The notes under the pieces are model-generated. The model saw nothing but the letters and a program-made list of their open reading frames with translations, did no database searches and was not told where the DNA came from. A DNA stretch of 64,000 bases, from NCBI GenBank assembly GCA_039881045.1, contig JAYWVB010000034.1, forward strand, positions 1 through 64,000, given 5' to 3'. The position numbers and the translations under genes were made by a program. The stretch is from Chaetomium olivaceum. Its lineage: Eukaryota; Ascomycota; Sordariomycetes; Sordariales; Chaetomiaceae. Positions 22,595-34,922 of this stretch are shown piece after piece (the stretch's first letter is position 1; each line of letters opens with the position of its first letter).

Positions 22595-25500
22595 CGTGGC
22601 ACCTAAAATCGCCCCAGTGCCGGACTCGCTGGACCAGAAGTTGGGATCATTCTGTTGGGAGAAGCAACTACGACAGCAAGGAATTCACGTTACATAAGGC
22701 ACAGCCGTCGGGCATCAACCCCCGCACCTTTACACAGATTTAATAAACGCGGCCATCCAATTACAGCGCGCCTTCCGTCTGGTCCAGTGATAAGTGGCCT
22801 CAAACCGCCTGTTTTCCCTTCAACAGCACGAGGAGGAGATCTGGGTAATAGATTTCGTCCATTCGCACAATTAGTGGCTTCGGTTGATGAGGAAGGGTGG
22901 CCTTCAAATCCGGGTCGACATAAAATTATCCGTCTGCATATGTCACTTAACAAGCTCGATGGCTGCTTGAGAGAAATACCTGCCTCCATGCGGTGCCTAC
23001 AGTCGTCAAGATGCTCAGTCGGCTGTTCCTGAAAAACTAGAAGGCGTAACCCTCGGGCTTCCAGTTACTCCATCCTTTACCACCGCCGGCTCCTGTTAGA
23101 TAATGATCCCAGAATGCCGTCAGTTGCTTTCACGCCACAGACATTTTTAGGGAATCCTAGATCCCTCTGCAAGTGGTTGGCTGTATAGAAGGTGGGACAC
23201 CTTTTTTCTATTTTTATGTTTGGAGTATGCTTGGTGTAAGTTGCATATTAACTCGACCTTAGCGTTACCTACCGGATTAAACTGCATAGGTTCTACCTGC
23301 CTTTAAATGTCTTGGATATGCTGGAGGTGAATTGCCAAAGCGCCACATGTCTGCTCGAAATCGCCTTTTCCTCGAGAGATAAGAATTCAGATGGAAAGCC
23401 TGGCGTCCATTCTGTCGTGGTCGACAATCTGAAAGCTGGATGGGAAGATCGGCTGCCTTCGCTCAAAAAGTCCGATTGCTGGGCAACCCGCCTTTAACGG
23501 AAAAGGAAGCCGCCGACGAGTTCGTCCCACTGCGGCATGCGATGTGGCTGTTGAGATGACAGGATGGGGTACAAGGTGCTGAAATGGATGGAGAGGACCA
23601 CAATCCATGGAAACAGGGGAGCCCTGTAGCCACTCCAATGTACTTCGTATATAAATACCAACATGGGATCCCCCTCTCTGAGGCTCCGTGCACTACTAAT
23701 TAATGCTCGTAATCGACGAATAACTCTCTTCCTTAGCACTTCGGTTAACAATTCTCTCGAGGTGTCCCAACTAAGGCTCCTGAATCTCCGCAGATAGTTC
23801 CGCAACGCACACACAGTGATGAGGACATGGACTGCACCATGTATTCGGCCCAGGTTCTCTACCTTTAGGATGTGAATCTAGCGCATGAGAATTTGATCCT
23901 CGGGGTCAATGGTGTGGTTCATTTCTCTTGGGTGTTGTAAAGGTGGCAGTTCAGAGGGCCCCGAGCCAAGCTCGTGCCTTAGCCAACATCATGACTATAG
24001 TTACCGAATTGAGTGTATTCCAAACCCGTGATCTTTTACCGTTTCTCTCGTGTACATGTCAAATATCTGTCAGAGATCATCGGTCGCCTGCCTCCTACTA
24101 CGTAGTACTGGCATCACCGTCCATCATCATTACTGGTGCGATTCCAGACTGGCTGTTCAGAACAGTTGCCGTTGACAAACCGAATGAATAACGAGTCAGC
24201 TATTTGGCAGAGTTTCCACACCCGGCAGCATCTGGAACCTGGATCAATCAGGGTCCTTGATGTGCTCCTATTGTGGTAGATTCCCCCTCCCGCGCATGCA
24301 ACCTTGCTAACATACGCCATGATTGCAATACGAAAGATGTTTTTCATTGCATTCTAAACATAATTAATCATGCTGGAGTGCGAAAGTGTACTGAAGGTGT
24401 TTTCCAAGCCCCAGACGTCCTGATTTTTTCGACTGCCCCGCGTGCTTTATATAGGCTCCTTTGCCGGGCGTAGAGCCATATCGTTCTGTATTTATTGTTC
24501 TTGTTTTACTAACCAAGGCCGAGTTTCTTAAGTTATTTCTTGTTGATGTTATAAGTCTGCTGGGCTTGGACATAAGAATGTGTGGTGGCCCATAAGGCAA
24601 TCTCTCTTAGATGAGCACCTCGATAAGTACTAAAAGGCTCCGGGGGATGATATATCTAGGGCTTCCCGAGGAACCAGATATTGATCACCTCCGTTGGGCC
24701 TGCACACTATCATGCGTCATTTTACTCATATGTACAGACCTGTCCCGGAAAGGACGAATAAAGTATGAGTAATGTGCGAACCTATATCAAAGAGGAATCA
24801 ACACATTCGGTGATGGAAGTTGAATGACTTGAGACTGGTTGCGGTCACGGGTGCATCATAATACAACCTCTCATGATCGAAATCAGGCCGTGAAAATAGT
24901 TAGCAAAGATGAGTTTAGTGTTCATACGGTGCAGGAGACCTGTAGCTCAAGCAGGGGGATTAAATGGCGCAGTTAAAGCGCGGGTCGGTGAGAGCTTTTG
25001 GTCACTTGCAAGATCTGATGAAGCAGTTTAAAGTTGTGAATGTGGGGAGCCGAGGTGACCGGCTTGGCGCTATATCAATGAGGAAGGCCAAAAAAGTAGA
25101 CGCGACGAAAAGGGGTTTGGAGAGGTTGAGGGCGAAGGCCGTCGTAGTATCGCTCAAGATTCTCAAACGCGCCGGAGCAGCTTGTCGGGCCGATAAAAAG
25201 AAGTCCGGTGACTGAGGTTGCACTGATTGCTACCAGAAGGGTTGAGAAACTCGGTGGCATTTGACAAAAGGGTCTGCAGTTGGCAGGCACCGGCCCTCCC
25301 ACCTTTTGCCGACCCCTCGACGCTGCCAGATGATACTCACACGTGGGGCAGAAAGGCAAGTGGGGTGAAAATGGCTGATCCGGGGTTGGCCGCCCGGATC
25401 TCCCTCCTGGATCGCGGTTGGACCGGCGGGAGTTGACGAATCGAAAGTTCCGTTTCATCTGGGAAGGGGCAGGTGGCGCAAATGACCCCTGAACCACTTT

Positions 25501-26756
25501 TTCGCCCACCAATAAGCTCTCTGGAGCCTTCCACATCAACCTGTCCTCGGGACACGCCTTCCTCCCTTGTTTGATCGGGCGCATCTGGAACCTCGAAAGA
25601 ATTTAACACGGCACGAGCCCCACCTCACGCTTTCTCTCTCAGTCACTGAGAAAAATCAAGTCACAGGTAAGGTAACTAAGACTAAACGGACTTCGCAGCA
25701 GTTCTGTGCACGCGCACTCTACATACAACATGATCAACATGAAAACTCAGGTACTGCCCAACACGCAGACGAAGACAACGTTACACGTTGACGTCTCGAT
25801 CTTGCACTGCAAGACCACCCTACCATCTCGGCGATACTGTTGCTAGGCAGCTGTTTCACGCACGCTACGGCGGCAGCGGCACATCCGATACTACCCCAAA
25901 CCCGGGGAGAAGGGTCACCCACACGGACGAGATGGACGTTGTTGTCGCTTCTCCCCGAGCGGCCTTGGCCCTCAATGCAGCATCCGAACATGCTGTCGAC
26001 AGAAGGCCAAACCCAGGGTTTAGGAAAAGACGGTTCGGATTTTCGATCTGTTGTTTGCCACCACAGCAAAGCAGCCACAGCAGCCATTGGTCTCGACCTT
26101 GCTCGCCGCCTTTTGTGACCTGCCCTCCGACTCGCTATTGGCCAACGCCCAAGTCCTTGAGGCTCAACTCATCTCGCTGCAAGTGGCCTTAACACCGGGC
26201 TGGGCCGCATGAACCGTGGGCAGATGAGATACTCCCAAGCAGCTTGGGCCGTGGACCCCTCCCGCTCCCTCAATGAATGACCCATTTTGCCTCCTGACAA
26301 GCATCCATCACCCCCTTGCCCGCACCGCATGCCCACGACATAGAAAAATGACTGTCACCTACTAGCAATATGCAGTGCTAGACCCATCAGGCGGCACCAA
26401 CTGGGCAGGTTTCATTGGCTTCGGCCGCCCCCCGCACGCTTTTTCCTGGGGTGGCCATGGGGACTACCTACTACTGCATGTGCTTCGTCCCTCGCCGCCC
26501 ACCTGGCCTGACCCCTGCTCATTTCCGGGCTTCTCTGGGCATTCCATTGGGGAACTTTTGTCTACTATGGATTGATTAAAGAGCATATAAACAGTCTCAG
26601 ACTGCCTCATTCAATCTTTCTCTGTATCGTCGCTCCTTACCGATCCAAGACATTCCTTTCATCACATTCCCGGAGAAGTTCACTTCATCATCCATTCCTT
26701 GTATATATTACTACCATATCTGATACCTTCTTACCACTCCTTACCTTAACGACATC
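22595..26756. other. Gene-poor 4.1 kb stretch
   Basis: No gene can be supported. Open frames are short and overlap on both strands. A minus-strand frame at 25075-25584 and a plus-strand frame at 24964-25215 cover the same bases and neither resembles a known protein. The last few hundred bases are the GH16 promoter. Such a stretch could hold degraded repeats or lineage-specific non-coding transcripts. Confidence 0.5.
26586..26592 (+). promoter_or_regulatory. Probable TATA box of the GH16 gene
   Basis: TATAAAC lies about 165 bases before the GH16 ATG and is followed by a long C/T-rich leader with TCTTTCTC-like runs, the usual fungal core-promoter arrangement. Confidence 0.5.
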
Positions 26757-27743
26757 ATGCGTTTCACTTCTTGCATCTCGCTGCTACCCATCTTGGGAGC
26801 CAGCGTCTCAGCCTGGGATGCACCCAGCTACGATGGCTACCGGCTCGTCTGGGCCGAGACTTTCGCCGGCCCCAGCAACGGACTGCCGAACGAGAACAAC
26901 TGGAACATCATCGACGGCAACATCGGCGTCAACAACGAGCTCCAGACGTACCGGCGGAACCCGCGCAACGCCCAGACCAGCGGCGGATACACCCTGCAGC
27001 TCGTGCCCTGGAAGGACGGCTCCGACTGGACCTCGGGCCGGCTCGAGTCCAAGTACACCTTCACGCCCCAACCGGGCAAGCGGACCATGGCCGAGGCGCA
27101 GATCCGGTTTGGCGGCAACAACATCGACACAAAGCAGGGCATCTGGCCCGCCTTTTGGCTGCTGGGCGACTCCATCCGGTCGGGGACCGCGTGGCCGGGG
27201 TGCGGTGAGCTGGACATCCTCGAGACGGTCAACGGACAGCTGACCGGCTATGGGACGATCCATTGTAACGGTTTGTCCCCACTTAACCACAACGCCTGTG
27301 GTATCAATATGACTGACGGGACCTTATTTTATAGTCTACCCCGGCGGCGTCTGTAATGAGCCCACCGGCCGCGGCGCCACAGTGTCCATCCCCAACCAGG
27401 ACTGGCAGCGCTGGCGGATCGTCTGGGACCGCACCTCCGGTGACTGGCGCTCGCAGTCCATTACCTGGTTTATGAACGATCGCCAGTTCCACCAGGTCCG
27501 TGGTGATCAGCTCAACAACCAGGGTGTGTGGGAGAGTTTGACGGCTAAGCCGCTGTTCTTTATTTTGAATGTTGCGGTTGGCGGAAACTGGGTGAGTAGA
27601 CATAACATAACCTTGGTTCATTCCAGTGCTGGTGACAGACTGGCTAACGTGGTCGTGTGTAGCCCGGCTATCCCAATGGCAATACCCTTGGCGGCTACGG
27701 CGCCATGATGGAGGTTGGCTATGTTGCTCAGTACTCCTCTTGA
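26757..27743 (+). CDS. Secreted GH16 endo-beta-1,3(4)-glucanase
   Basis: Three exons, 26757-27270, 27335-27591 and 27663-27743, give 283 residues. Donors are GTTTGT and GTGAGT, acceptors TAG, and phases close exactly. Residues 1-19 are a signal peptide (ends VSAW). The catalytic signature is GELDILE with Glu151 as nucleophile, Asp153 and Glu156 as acid/base. The typical preceding IWPAFWLLG and following YPGGVCNEP and LNVAVGGNWPGYPN segments are present. The full GH16 beta-jelly-roll length is covered with no extra domain and no GPI signal. The enzyme should hydrolyse beta-1,3- or mixed-linkage glucans outside the cell, either in fungal wall remodelling or on plant/fungal glucans. Which substrate is preferred cannot be told from sequence. 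Confidence 0.95.
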
Positions 27744-28453
27744 TATCTTGGGCACTGCTCAGTTGGACCTGTCGGTTGTGTTCAATGGCTAGGGGACTAT
27801 CCATTTGGTTCTATTCCTGTACATAGTCCCCCTCCTACATTTCCACTATCTTGCAGGTATATAGCTTGGCTTCTGGTTCACATATTGTTTTGCTTCCACT
27901 GCCATCTTCCCCCCCCTACGTTAAACATCCATCTTTGGTGATTTGTTGGATTTGACTGTACGCCGCATGGTTCTGGAAAAGGCCGTGTTGCATTTTATAT
28001 AACACGGTAGTCCTGTATTTCTCTATTCATGTCCTACTACACCATCTAGGATTTTCATATCTTTCCCCCCATCTAGAGAAAGTCTTTCTAAGAGCCGTAT
28101 GGGTACAAGAACAGCAGAGAGACAGCTAGCCGAATATCAAGATTCTTGAGATCTCGAGGATTGGGGCGAGGTCTCGCAACAGAATAAGCCCTGACTTTGT
28201 AACCCGTGCTTATCAGCGCTTGTTAGAGCACCCGACAAGTCCTAAGGTCGATAGTTCTAGCATGTTGCAGTCCAATTTCTCACACCTTGTGCCTATGCAC
28301 ATGAATGTGAATGTCCATGCTCGGCTGCAAGAAGAGGGAGTGAAAGTCATCTGAGTGGCGCTCGGGCCTCCCCTTTTCTCACACAACTCCATAATCATCG
28401 CTTTCTGTGTTTCGTTCCGCCGACGTTGACCGACCAACAAACCACCTCCAGAA
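27744..28453. other. Intergenic spacer
   Basis: 3' UTR of the glucanase and promoter of the next gene. No gene seen. Confidence 0.55.
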
Positions 28454-29845
28454 ATGGCCCCATCAAAGATGGCTTCGAAAATCACCCAGGTTACGGCCGC
28501 CGAGCCGCAGAGTGGCGATTACGTTGGCACAGTCAGTAATTTTTTTCCTTAATTTTCTTTGTTTTTTTGTGCGCGTGTTTTGCTAATTGACCAGGCAGGA
28601 TTCCCTGGACGGCTACAAATTTAGCGATATTATCCAGCACATTGTGGACGCGCGCCACGAAGGCACCGAGTCCCTCATCAGCCTTCGCTATCCTGCGTCC
28701 AAAGCATACGATTTAGCTGTACGCCTTGACCGCAAGCTGGCCCGGCTCGATCAAATCAAGATTCGGCGCTGCGAATACGACTTTGACGCGGGAGTTCTAT
28801 ACTTGGACATCATGCCCGAAAGTACATTGCGCTATGCCGTCCAGGAGAGCATAAAAATCTACCTGCGCGAAAGCGTCGCCACGCTGATTCCGACCATCGA
28901 TGATGCCACAATCCGCGATCGAATGAGCAAAGTGTTAGAAATGGGTCACGTCGACATTAGGCGTCGTGGCAAGATTTGGAAACAAGGCGATGTTACATTT
29001 CGTGAGACCGATTCGGGTCGACTTTCATCCATCGTCGGCGAGATCTTGTAGAGCGAGAGAACGTCCCACGTCGAGCGGAAGGTGACCCAGTATATCGATG
29101 CTACCCAAGGCGAAATTCAAGCCGTTTTCATTGTCAATATGCACTACCCCACTGCAACTCGGGCCAAAGTGAGCTTGTTTACGGCCGACGGTACCAAGGG
29201 CCACTGGGTTCAGCGATCCGAGATTTTTTACGACGACGGGTTGGAAGAGCAGCCAATTGGTCAGGTCGGCTTCTACATATCTGACTTCCTCGGCGCCCAA
29301 GGTTTACCGGCTACCCTGTGTCGTCCTTCGGCTACCGAGATCGCCGGCGGCATGTTGCGGTTTGTCTCTTCCTCTCCCCCGCCCATTGACGACAGGCTAA
29401 CCGTCTTAGCATTCCTCAAGTTACCGTTTCGTTCGACAAACTTCGAGCCATTTTCCTCCACGCTCGTGACATCCAGAGAAAGGAGGATGCGTTGACATCT
29501 GGTGACAAGGCCAGAAAGACTCAAAAGCGGACTCGCGAGACGGAACAACCGGTTGACGGACAGTCATCTGCGAAGAAGCGAGAAGCGAAGGAGACGCGGC
29601 AAGAGCGCTACGAAAAGAGGGATGAGCGCCGACGCCAGCTTGAGAAGGAGAAAAAAGCGGAGGGCCTCTTTCTCGAAACAAAGCGGCGCGCTTCTGAGGC
29701 GGAACAGTGCGCTTCGCAGGCGAAGGAGGAGGCTCTATTGTTCAAGCGGAAGCTCTTGCAATCTGAGCAGCAGTCCGAGAAACAGCGTTTGCAGTATGAG
29801 CAGCAGATCGCTGAGCTGAAGCGGCAGATTGCCGAGCGTGCTTAG
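28454..29845 (+). pseudogene. Hypothetical coiled-coil gene with premature stop
   Basis: Three exons, 28454-28531, 28599-29359 and 29410-29845, total 425 codons. Introns have GTCAGT and GTTTGT donors, a GCTAAC branch site and CAG/TAG acceptors. The reading frame is interrupted once, by TAG at 29049-29051 within the long second exon. Protein-like sequence continues in the same frame on both sides (upstream DVTFRETDSGRLSSIVGEIL, downstream VTQYIDATQGEIQAVFIVNM). No alternative intron removes the stop without losing the downstream frame. The family is unrecognised, though similar hypothetical proteins occur in other ascomycetes. The first 250 residues look globular. The last 110 form a strongly charged Lys/Glu/Gln coiled coil, ending in a heptad-like KRQIAER tail. 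No signal peptide is visible. Confidence 0.62.
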
Positions 29846-30500
29846 GGCAGGCTGTAGCATAGTTATGTTATGTAGAGAGTACAAGGCGTCAAGCCATCAG
29901 ATTCTTCTCCTAGGAACTTCCATTGCCTCAAGAAACCAGCCATTTTACAAGCCATCCAAAACCTACCCTACCGCCCCCACTTCTCAACCTTTGACAATCA
30001 GATCATAGTCGAAGTGATTCCCTTGACAATAGAGGTCAAGATCGATTACGTCTATACCTCGGCTATAATAACAACACGCCAGCAACTCGCGATTAGGTAA
30101 CCCGAATTTACAGGGTAAGGTGTTGAATGTGTGAGTGAAGCCGATCCGGGTGGGCAACACCAAACTGTACAAGGCCAGAGTGTGCCCCCAAGTCCAACCA
30201 TTCTTGAAGCCCTTTTATCGTGATACTTCTTAGGAGCTGCTCGCGCTGTTTGTTTGTATTAATACCACAAAACGACGGCCAATCCGGCCGCGAGGGTCAT
30301 TAAATCTAACATCCCCCCCCATATCCCGCTGGTTCCTTTGTGTCCTCTCTGTGTCGCTACCGAACTCGAGCGGTTTTCATGATCCAGAGAAAGATAGGCT
30401 TTCTTCCCCAGTGTACCACGCAGCGGAGAACGCAGCCCAGGAGCACACGTATTAGAAATACCCTGCCAGGTAACCGATATGAGCGAACCCACTCCGCAGA
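29846..30500. other. Convergent intergenic spacer
   Basis: Lies between the 3' ends of the coiled-coil gene and the PTH11-like gene. No gene seen. Confidence 0.55.
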
Positions 30501-32055
30501 TCACATCTTCACATACCTACCCCCGCCAAACCCCCGATCTCCTCCCCCAACCTCCTGCCGCTCCTCATCATACCTCACTACCACCGTACGCGTCTTGGTA
30601 ATCCCCCCACCCCCAGTCCCAATCCCAGCCCCATCCATCCACCCCTGGTCGTGCGGCTGCGACAGGATGCTCTCCTCAGACCCCGTCGCCGACGGCGCCC
30701 GGCTGCCCTCTCCTCCCGCCTTGATCTCGGTGGAGAACTTGCCGGTCCCAGACGCCGACGCTGATGCTCCCGCCCCCACGGCGCTGCTGCTGCTGGCGCC
30801 GCCGCCGGACCCGTACATTTCGAATTCGGCGCCGCTGCCGCTGCCGGCTAGGATGGCGACGGACAGGCGGCGGGAAGCGCGGCCGGCGGAGCGGGCGGTG
30901 CTGGTAGACTTAGTGGTTTTGCTGATGGGGTGGTGGTGGGAGGAGGGAGTGTGGTGGTTGTCGTCCGCGTAGCGCTTGTACTTGGACGAGCCGTAGTACC
31001 GGGCGGAGGTGCTATCGAAGAGGGTCTTGAAGAGGGGTTTGAGGCAGGGGAAGGAGGCGGCGATGATGGCGACGTTGATCTCGACAGTTGTCCTGTTGGC
31101 GGGGTGGTGGTTAGGGTGTGGCTTTAAGGGGGTGGGGTGCCTAGAGAACTTGGGGGTGACACGTACCAGATGGTGATGTCGGCACTGTCCCAAAGGAAAT
31201 CGCCGTGTTGGCCGTAGGTTCCGAGAAAGGTGATCTTCACGATGGCAGCGACGGCGGCGAAAATGCCTAGGGACAGAATTGCCGCCACGGCTGACTTGAC
31301 CCTCCAGTTCATCTGCACGTTCCAGAGGATAGGGACGGGGAGGAGCGCGAAGAGGATGTCGGTTAACACGGCGACACTCGAGTTAAAAAAGGCCGCAAAC
31401 TTGAGGTTGGATGGTGGGATGCACGTTCCTTCGACCGATGGATCCCAAGTCAGGGCCAAGGGGCGGCATTGAAAGAAGACGGTCACTGTCCTTCGTCAGC
31501 TCCGCTGGTCCTTACGGCTATTGGGGCTACCCACAAAAGTTTCCGCTTGCAGAAAGGACAGTGAAGATGATGGTGCCAGTGACAATCCACCGGAACCGTG
31601 GTGAGGGTGTGAGACGTAGCAGGAAGAAGCCGACGCTGACCTTTGTCAGGCAGAGTGCGATTAGGCAGAGCGGCTGGGTGACAAAGTTGAGGTGTAATCC
31701 CTTTGTGACGTTCTCCGCCGGTTTGATGTATTGCACATGGCGGCCACCACCAAGCTTGACTTGTGGAATGATAATCATCATCTCAACAAACATGACTAGC
31801 TGTTTGCATGGGATCAGCTAGGTGTCATGCGAACAATGCGCCAACAAGAAGGACTTGAGTACCAGGTGGACTGGATGTACTTACCATGGCGCCTATGATG
31901 GTGTAGTCGTCGATACCAAGGTGTCGAACCATCCTTGCCCTCACGTAGACTCGCAACAATACCACGACAAGGGCGAGTCCCACCAGGGCCCCGCAGACAG
32001 CGAGGATTTCGGGACCCCGGTTCTCATCAGGCGGCATATTTATGACGCCTGACAT
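30501..32055 (-). CDS. PTH11-like rhodopsin-domain membrane receptor
   Basis: Four exons, 32055-31885, 31799-31535, 31485-31167 and 31092-30501, give 448 residues. Donors are GTAAGT, GTGGGT and GTACGT; all acceptors are CAG. The ATG at 32055 precedes a short extracellular N-terminus (MSGVINMPPDENRG) without a CFEM domain. Seven hydrophobic segments follow, with marks of the fungal rhodopsin domain (PF20684 type): RHLGIDDYTIIGA after TM1, FFQCRPLALTWD before TM4-5, and DSADITIWTTVEINVAIIAASFP across TM6-7. The C-terminal tail of about 160 residues is cytoplasmic, Ser/Gly-rich and basic near the membrane. PTH11 of rice blast senses surface cues for appressorium formation. This group is large and most members have no known ligand. 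Confidence 0.88.
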
Positions 32056-33256
32056 ATTGATGACTTGATGGGTTCCCCGTAGAAAGGCCGTCGTGTTCAA
32101 TGGAGAATGGGCGGTATTGGACTCATGGATCTCGACCAAGAGCGACCGCGAGATCGGAGATCCAAGGGGTCGGCGTCTGTTCTTAATCGACCCAATGCAT
32201 GGAACACAGAAATCCCTTGTTCTTCTGCTTCTAGGCGCAACTTCCGCCGGACCGGCTCCACGTGCAGGGCTGCACGTCACAGCAAGGTTTCTGCCAAGCA
32301 CACGAGCGCCGTATCAGAAGTCACCTCGGCCTATGCTGACTTTCTTGGTTACTCTTCGGGAAGGCTCTGCTCTTGTGAGAGCTGGGACAAGGGTTCAAAT
32401 AACACCCCGAGATCCGGATTCCGATCTCGTTCGAACATCCTGCCGAGACGGATTCTTCAATCTCGAGCCATTGTCCCTGTCACGGAGTCAAGATCTTCAT
32501 GCACCGACTCAGCGGCATGAACTGTCGTCCGACCTTTGTTTGTAATCCGCTCCACTTGTGCGGCAGTGGTTCCGGGCCCAGTATCATCTCTAGTAACTTG
32601 TTATCTGACGGGACGGCATTGTCTCAACTCATTCCCCAACTGCATGACTCCTGGAGTCCGCCCTCCTAGCGACATTACCGCCATTTCTCTTGGCACAAAG
32701 AATCCGTTGTAGGACGACTTTGCCATTGTTAGAACGGAATAAAGGGGAGGAGCGGGTATGAAGCCGGTTTTGTGTGTTTTTATATACCCGGCCTGAATCC
32801 GCCGTCCCTCGTTCCCTGTTGGCTGACAAGGATTCCGCGGAGTTCTCACCACGCTATATTGTTGGCCGGCGGGTGAATCGATAGGTCCCACCTCTCCCAG
32901 CACCTCCTCTCTCAGGCGAATGATGATCGAAGGTGGAGGCTCAAAATCCCAAATCCAACATCGGACGCAAGGTACGGAAGCCGATAGGGAAGAAACGAAC
33001 ATAACCACTTGAGCACTCGGGCATTTTGTGTTTTTTTTAATTAGCTGACCCCTCCGTGCATTTAGAATACCACTCGCGTAGCCTCCATTATTACATCTTA
33101 GATTCTCGCAAGGATCTGACTCATCAAAGCGAGGCAATCAATTCCATGCATTGCATATCCAGCTGCACCGCCACAAAAAAAACCTTTCCACTCCGTTTCC
33201 CCTACCACCACATGGCCCTCCAACTATGGATTTGGATGAGTTTCACGCCCTGAGTG
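32056..33256. other. Intergenic region, no supported gene
   Basis: Promoter side of the PTH11-like gene plus about 900 bases of unassigned sequence. A 178-codon minus-strand frame at 32601-33137 resembles nothing and has no splice structure, so I do not call it. T/A homopolymers of 8 nt lie near 33033 and 33176. Confidence 0.5.
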
Positions 33257-34128
33257 CTATGTTTTTTCTGTCGCAGCAGTACAGCCAAGACCTTCCCCAA
33301 TCGCAAGGCACTGCAGTATAAGCACAGCACTGGTGAATGCAAGATGCCTGGTTCTGGTGGTAACCAGACTGCAGGCGTTCCGCCCATTGCGGACGATCCC
33401 GAGGTTCTGCCGGTCAATGTCCCCGCGACGACGGAGGAAAACGAGCACTCCGCCTCGGCGGCTGTCGGCACAGCGGAGAACAGAACTGGCACTCCCGTTT
33501 CCACTAGTTCCATTCCTGCAACCTCCATCAACGCGACGAATAATCGTCTGGCTAGCATCATGCAACTCTTTACGTCGCAGAACGATGACTTTGAGAGGAT
33601 GGTATTTGGCCTTCATGCCAATAACAGAGAACTTCAAGAAGTCCATGTCATCCTCTACATCAGTAGTAGTGTACTGGCCAATGTAGAGGACCGTCGTGAT
33701 TGCAATCGAGAGCCGTGGTGAAGTATCAGCATTTCGTACGTGACGGGCACTGCGGTCACGCTCGCGGAGACTTGCCTCCGCTGCTTCAACAAAGCTAAGA
33801 CTAGGGGTTCCGCTGCGGTTGGTCTGAGCCGAGGCTGCGCCATCTGTCGTATTGGTACGTGCGACATTCTGGCCGGAGACGAAGAGTTGCAAATGCTGTA
33901 CAGCGTGTGCGACTTTGTACGCTGGCGTTCCGGAGAGCTTGTCAAATCAATGACGTCCGGAGTTGAACCTCGCGTGGCCAGGACCGGTCTTCGTTGCAAT
34001 TGGAGTGTCGGAAGCGGCGCTTCGCAGACCGGGCAAACGCGAGAACTGAGGTTTTGACGCTGAAACTTGCTGTGGTCCACTGGACAGCCGAGTTCGTCGC
34101 CGTCGTCGGCAGAACGGGTGTTGGTCAT
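33257..34128 (-). CDS. Doubtful hypothetical gene
   Basis: The ATG at 34128 has a good context (AAAGCCATGACC) and opens a frame with a C-x2-C element (RVCPVCEAPLPTLQ) and an acidic/SUMO-motif-like DVIDLTSSPERQR. The protein-like continuation (SLSFVEAAEASLRERDRSAR, RLSIAITTVLYIGQYTT, DFLKFSVIGMKAKY) is in another frame. A 77 nt intron 33920-33844, with GTACAA donor and CAG acceptor, would join them (exons 34128-33921 and 33843-33257). The donor is weak and no good branch site is seen. The alternatives are a frameshift or a gene on the opposite strand, where another open frame spans 33254-33721. The family is not recognised and the last 90 residues look unnatural. Confidence 0.38.
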
Positions 34129-34922
34129 GGCTTTCGTCGTAACGTTAGTTAGTTACTTGTTTGTTCGAACGCGTTATGTAATATGTAAAGGCGAGTCAAA
34201 AAAATTCGTTGAGGGCCTCTCCCAGAATGCATGGCTTGTGGGTATGGCTGTGCTGTGTGGCTAAAGTAGAGGTTAAATGCAATGCTCTCAATTACTGAAA
34301 ACTTGCATTAACCGGAAGCGAAATGCCTGTAAAGCATTGTATGATACAGTGCACCGGGCGTTAACGCAACGAGTGCGCTAATCCTCAAATGGTTATGTTC
34401 GTTTCTTCCCTATCGGCTTCCGTACAAGGGGCGGATATACCAGGCCCAATCGCATCAACCAGAACCGAACCCATCGACCCTGCGGTCCCCTCATCCCCAT
34501 CGCCAGTTCTCGGGTTTTCCACCTCAATTTCCAGGACTGCATTGTCCCCGTGAGATCAACCGGACGGCTCGGCTGCCCACTGCCGCCACAAACGGTGTCG
34601 ATAGGGGGGCAAGTCCTGCACGACAGATCCAACTGCCGGTAGCAGTAACGAACGTATTTGCAGTTCGAATAGCATAGTTCTAAAGACGACGAAACCCCTG
34701 TTTCCGCTTTGGAATCAATACTACAGTAACTGGGGGTAACTGGGGGTAATTGGGGTCCAAATTTCCGAAAAACCACACTAGTCGCGACACTCCAGCCTGC
34801 GCCTCGGGTTTGGAAAGGTGCGCCGAACCCCGGCGCTGCCACGAGGGAGCGGGTCCTTATTATGCAGCCTTCGTTCCTCCTCCATTCTGTTCTCGTTTTC
34901 ATTCCGCCCCTCAGCGATCGAC
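34129..34922. other. Divergent intergenic region upstream of tyrosinase
   Basis: Promoter region of the tyrosinase gene on the plus strand and of the doubtful gene on the minus strand. A tandem GTAACTGGGG unit occurs twice at 34727-34746, followed by a close variant. No gene seen. Confidence 0.5.

Noticed and set aside
24964..25584. Overlapping small frames on both strands (83 and 169 codons).
   Set aside because: They cover the same bases, neither has recognisable content, and the minus one has no splice structure.
29002..29051. Possible 50 nt intron (GTGAGA...TAG) that would remove the premature stop in the coiled-coil gene.
   Set aside because: Its length shifts the frame and destroys the convincing downstream protein sequence.
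32601..33137. 178-codon minus-strand open frame.
   Set aside because: No domain, no signal peptide, unnatural composition, no supported start.
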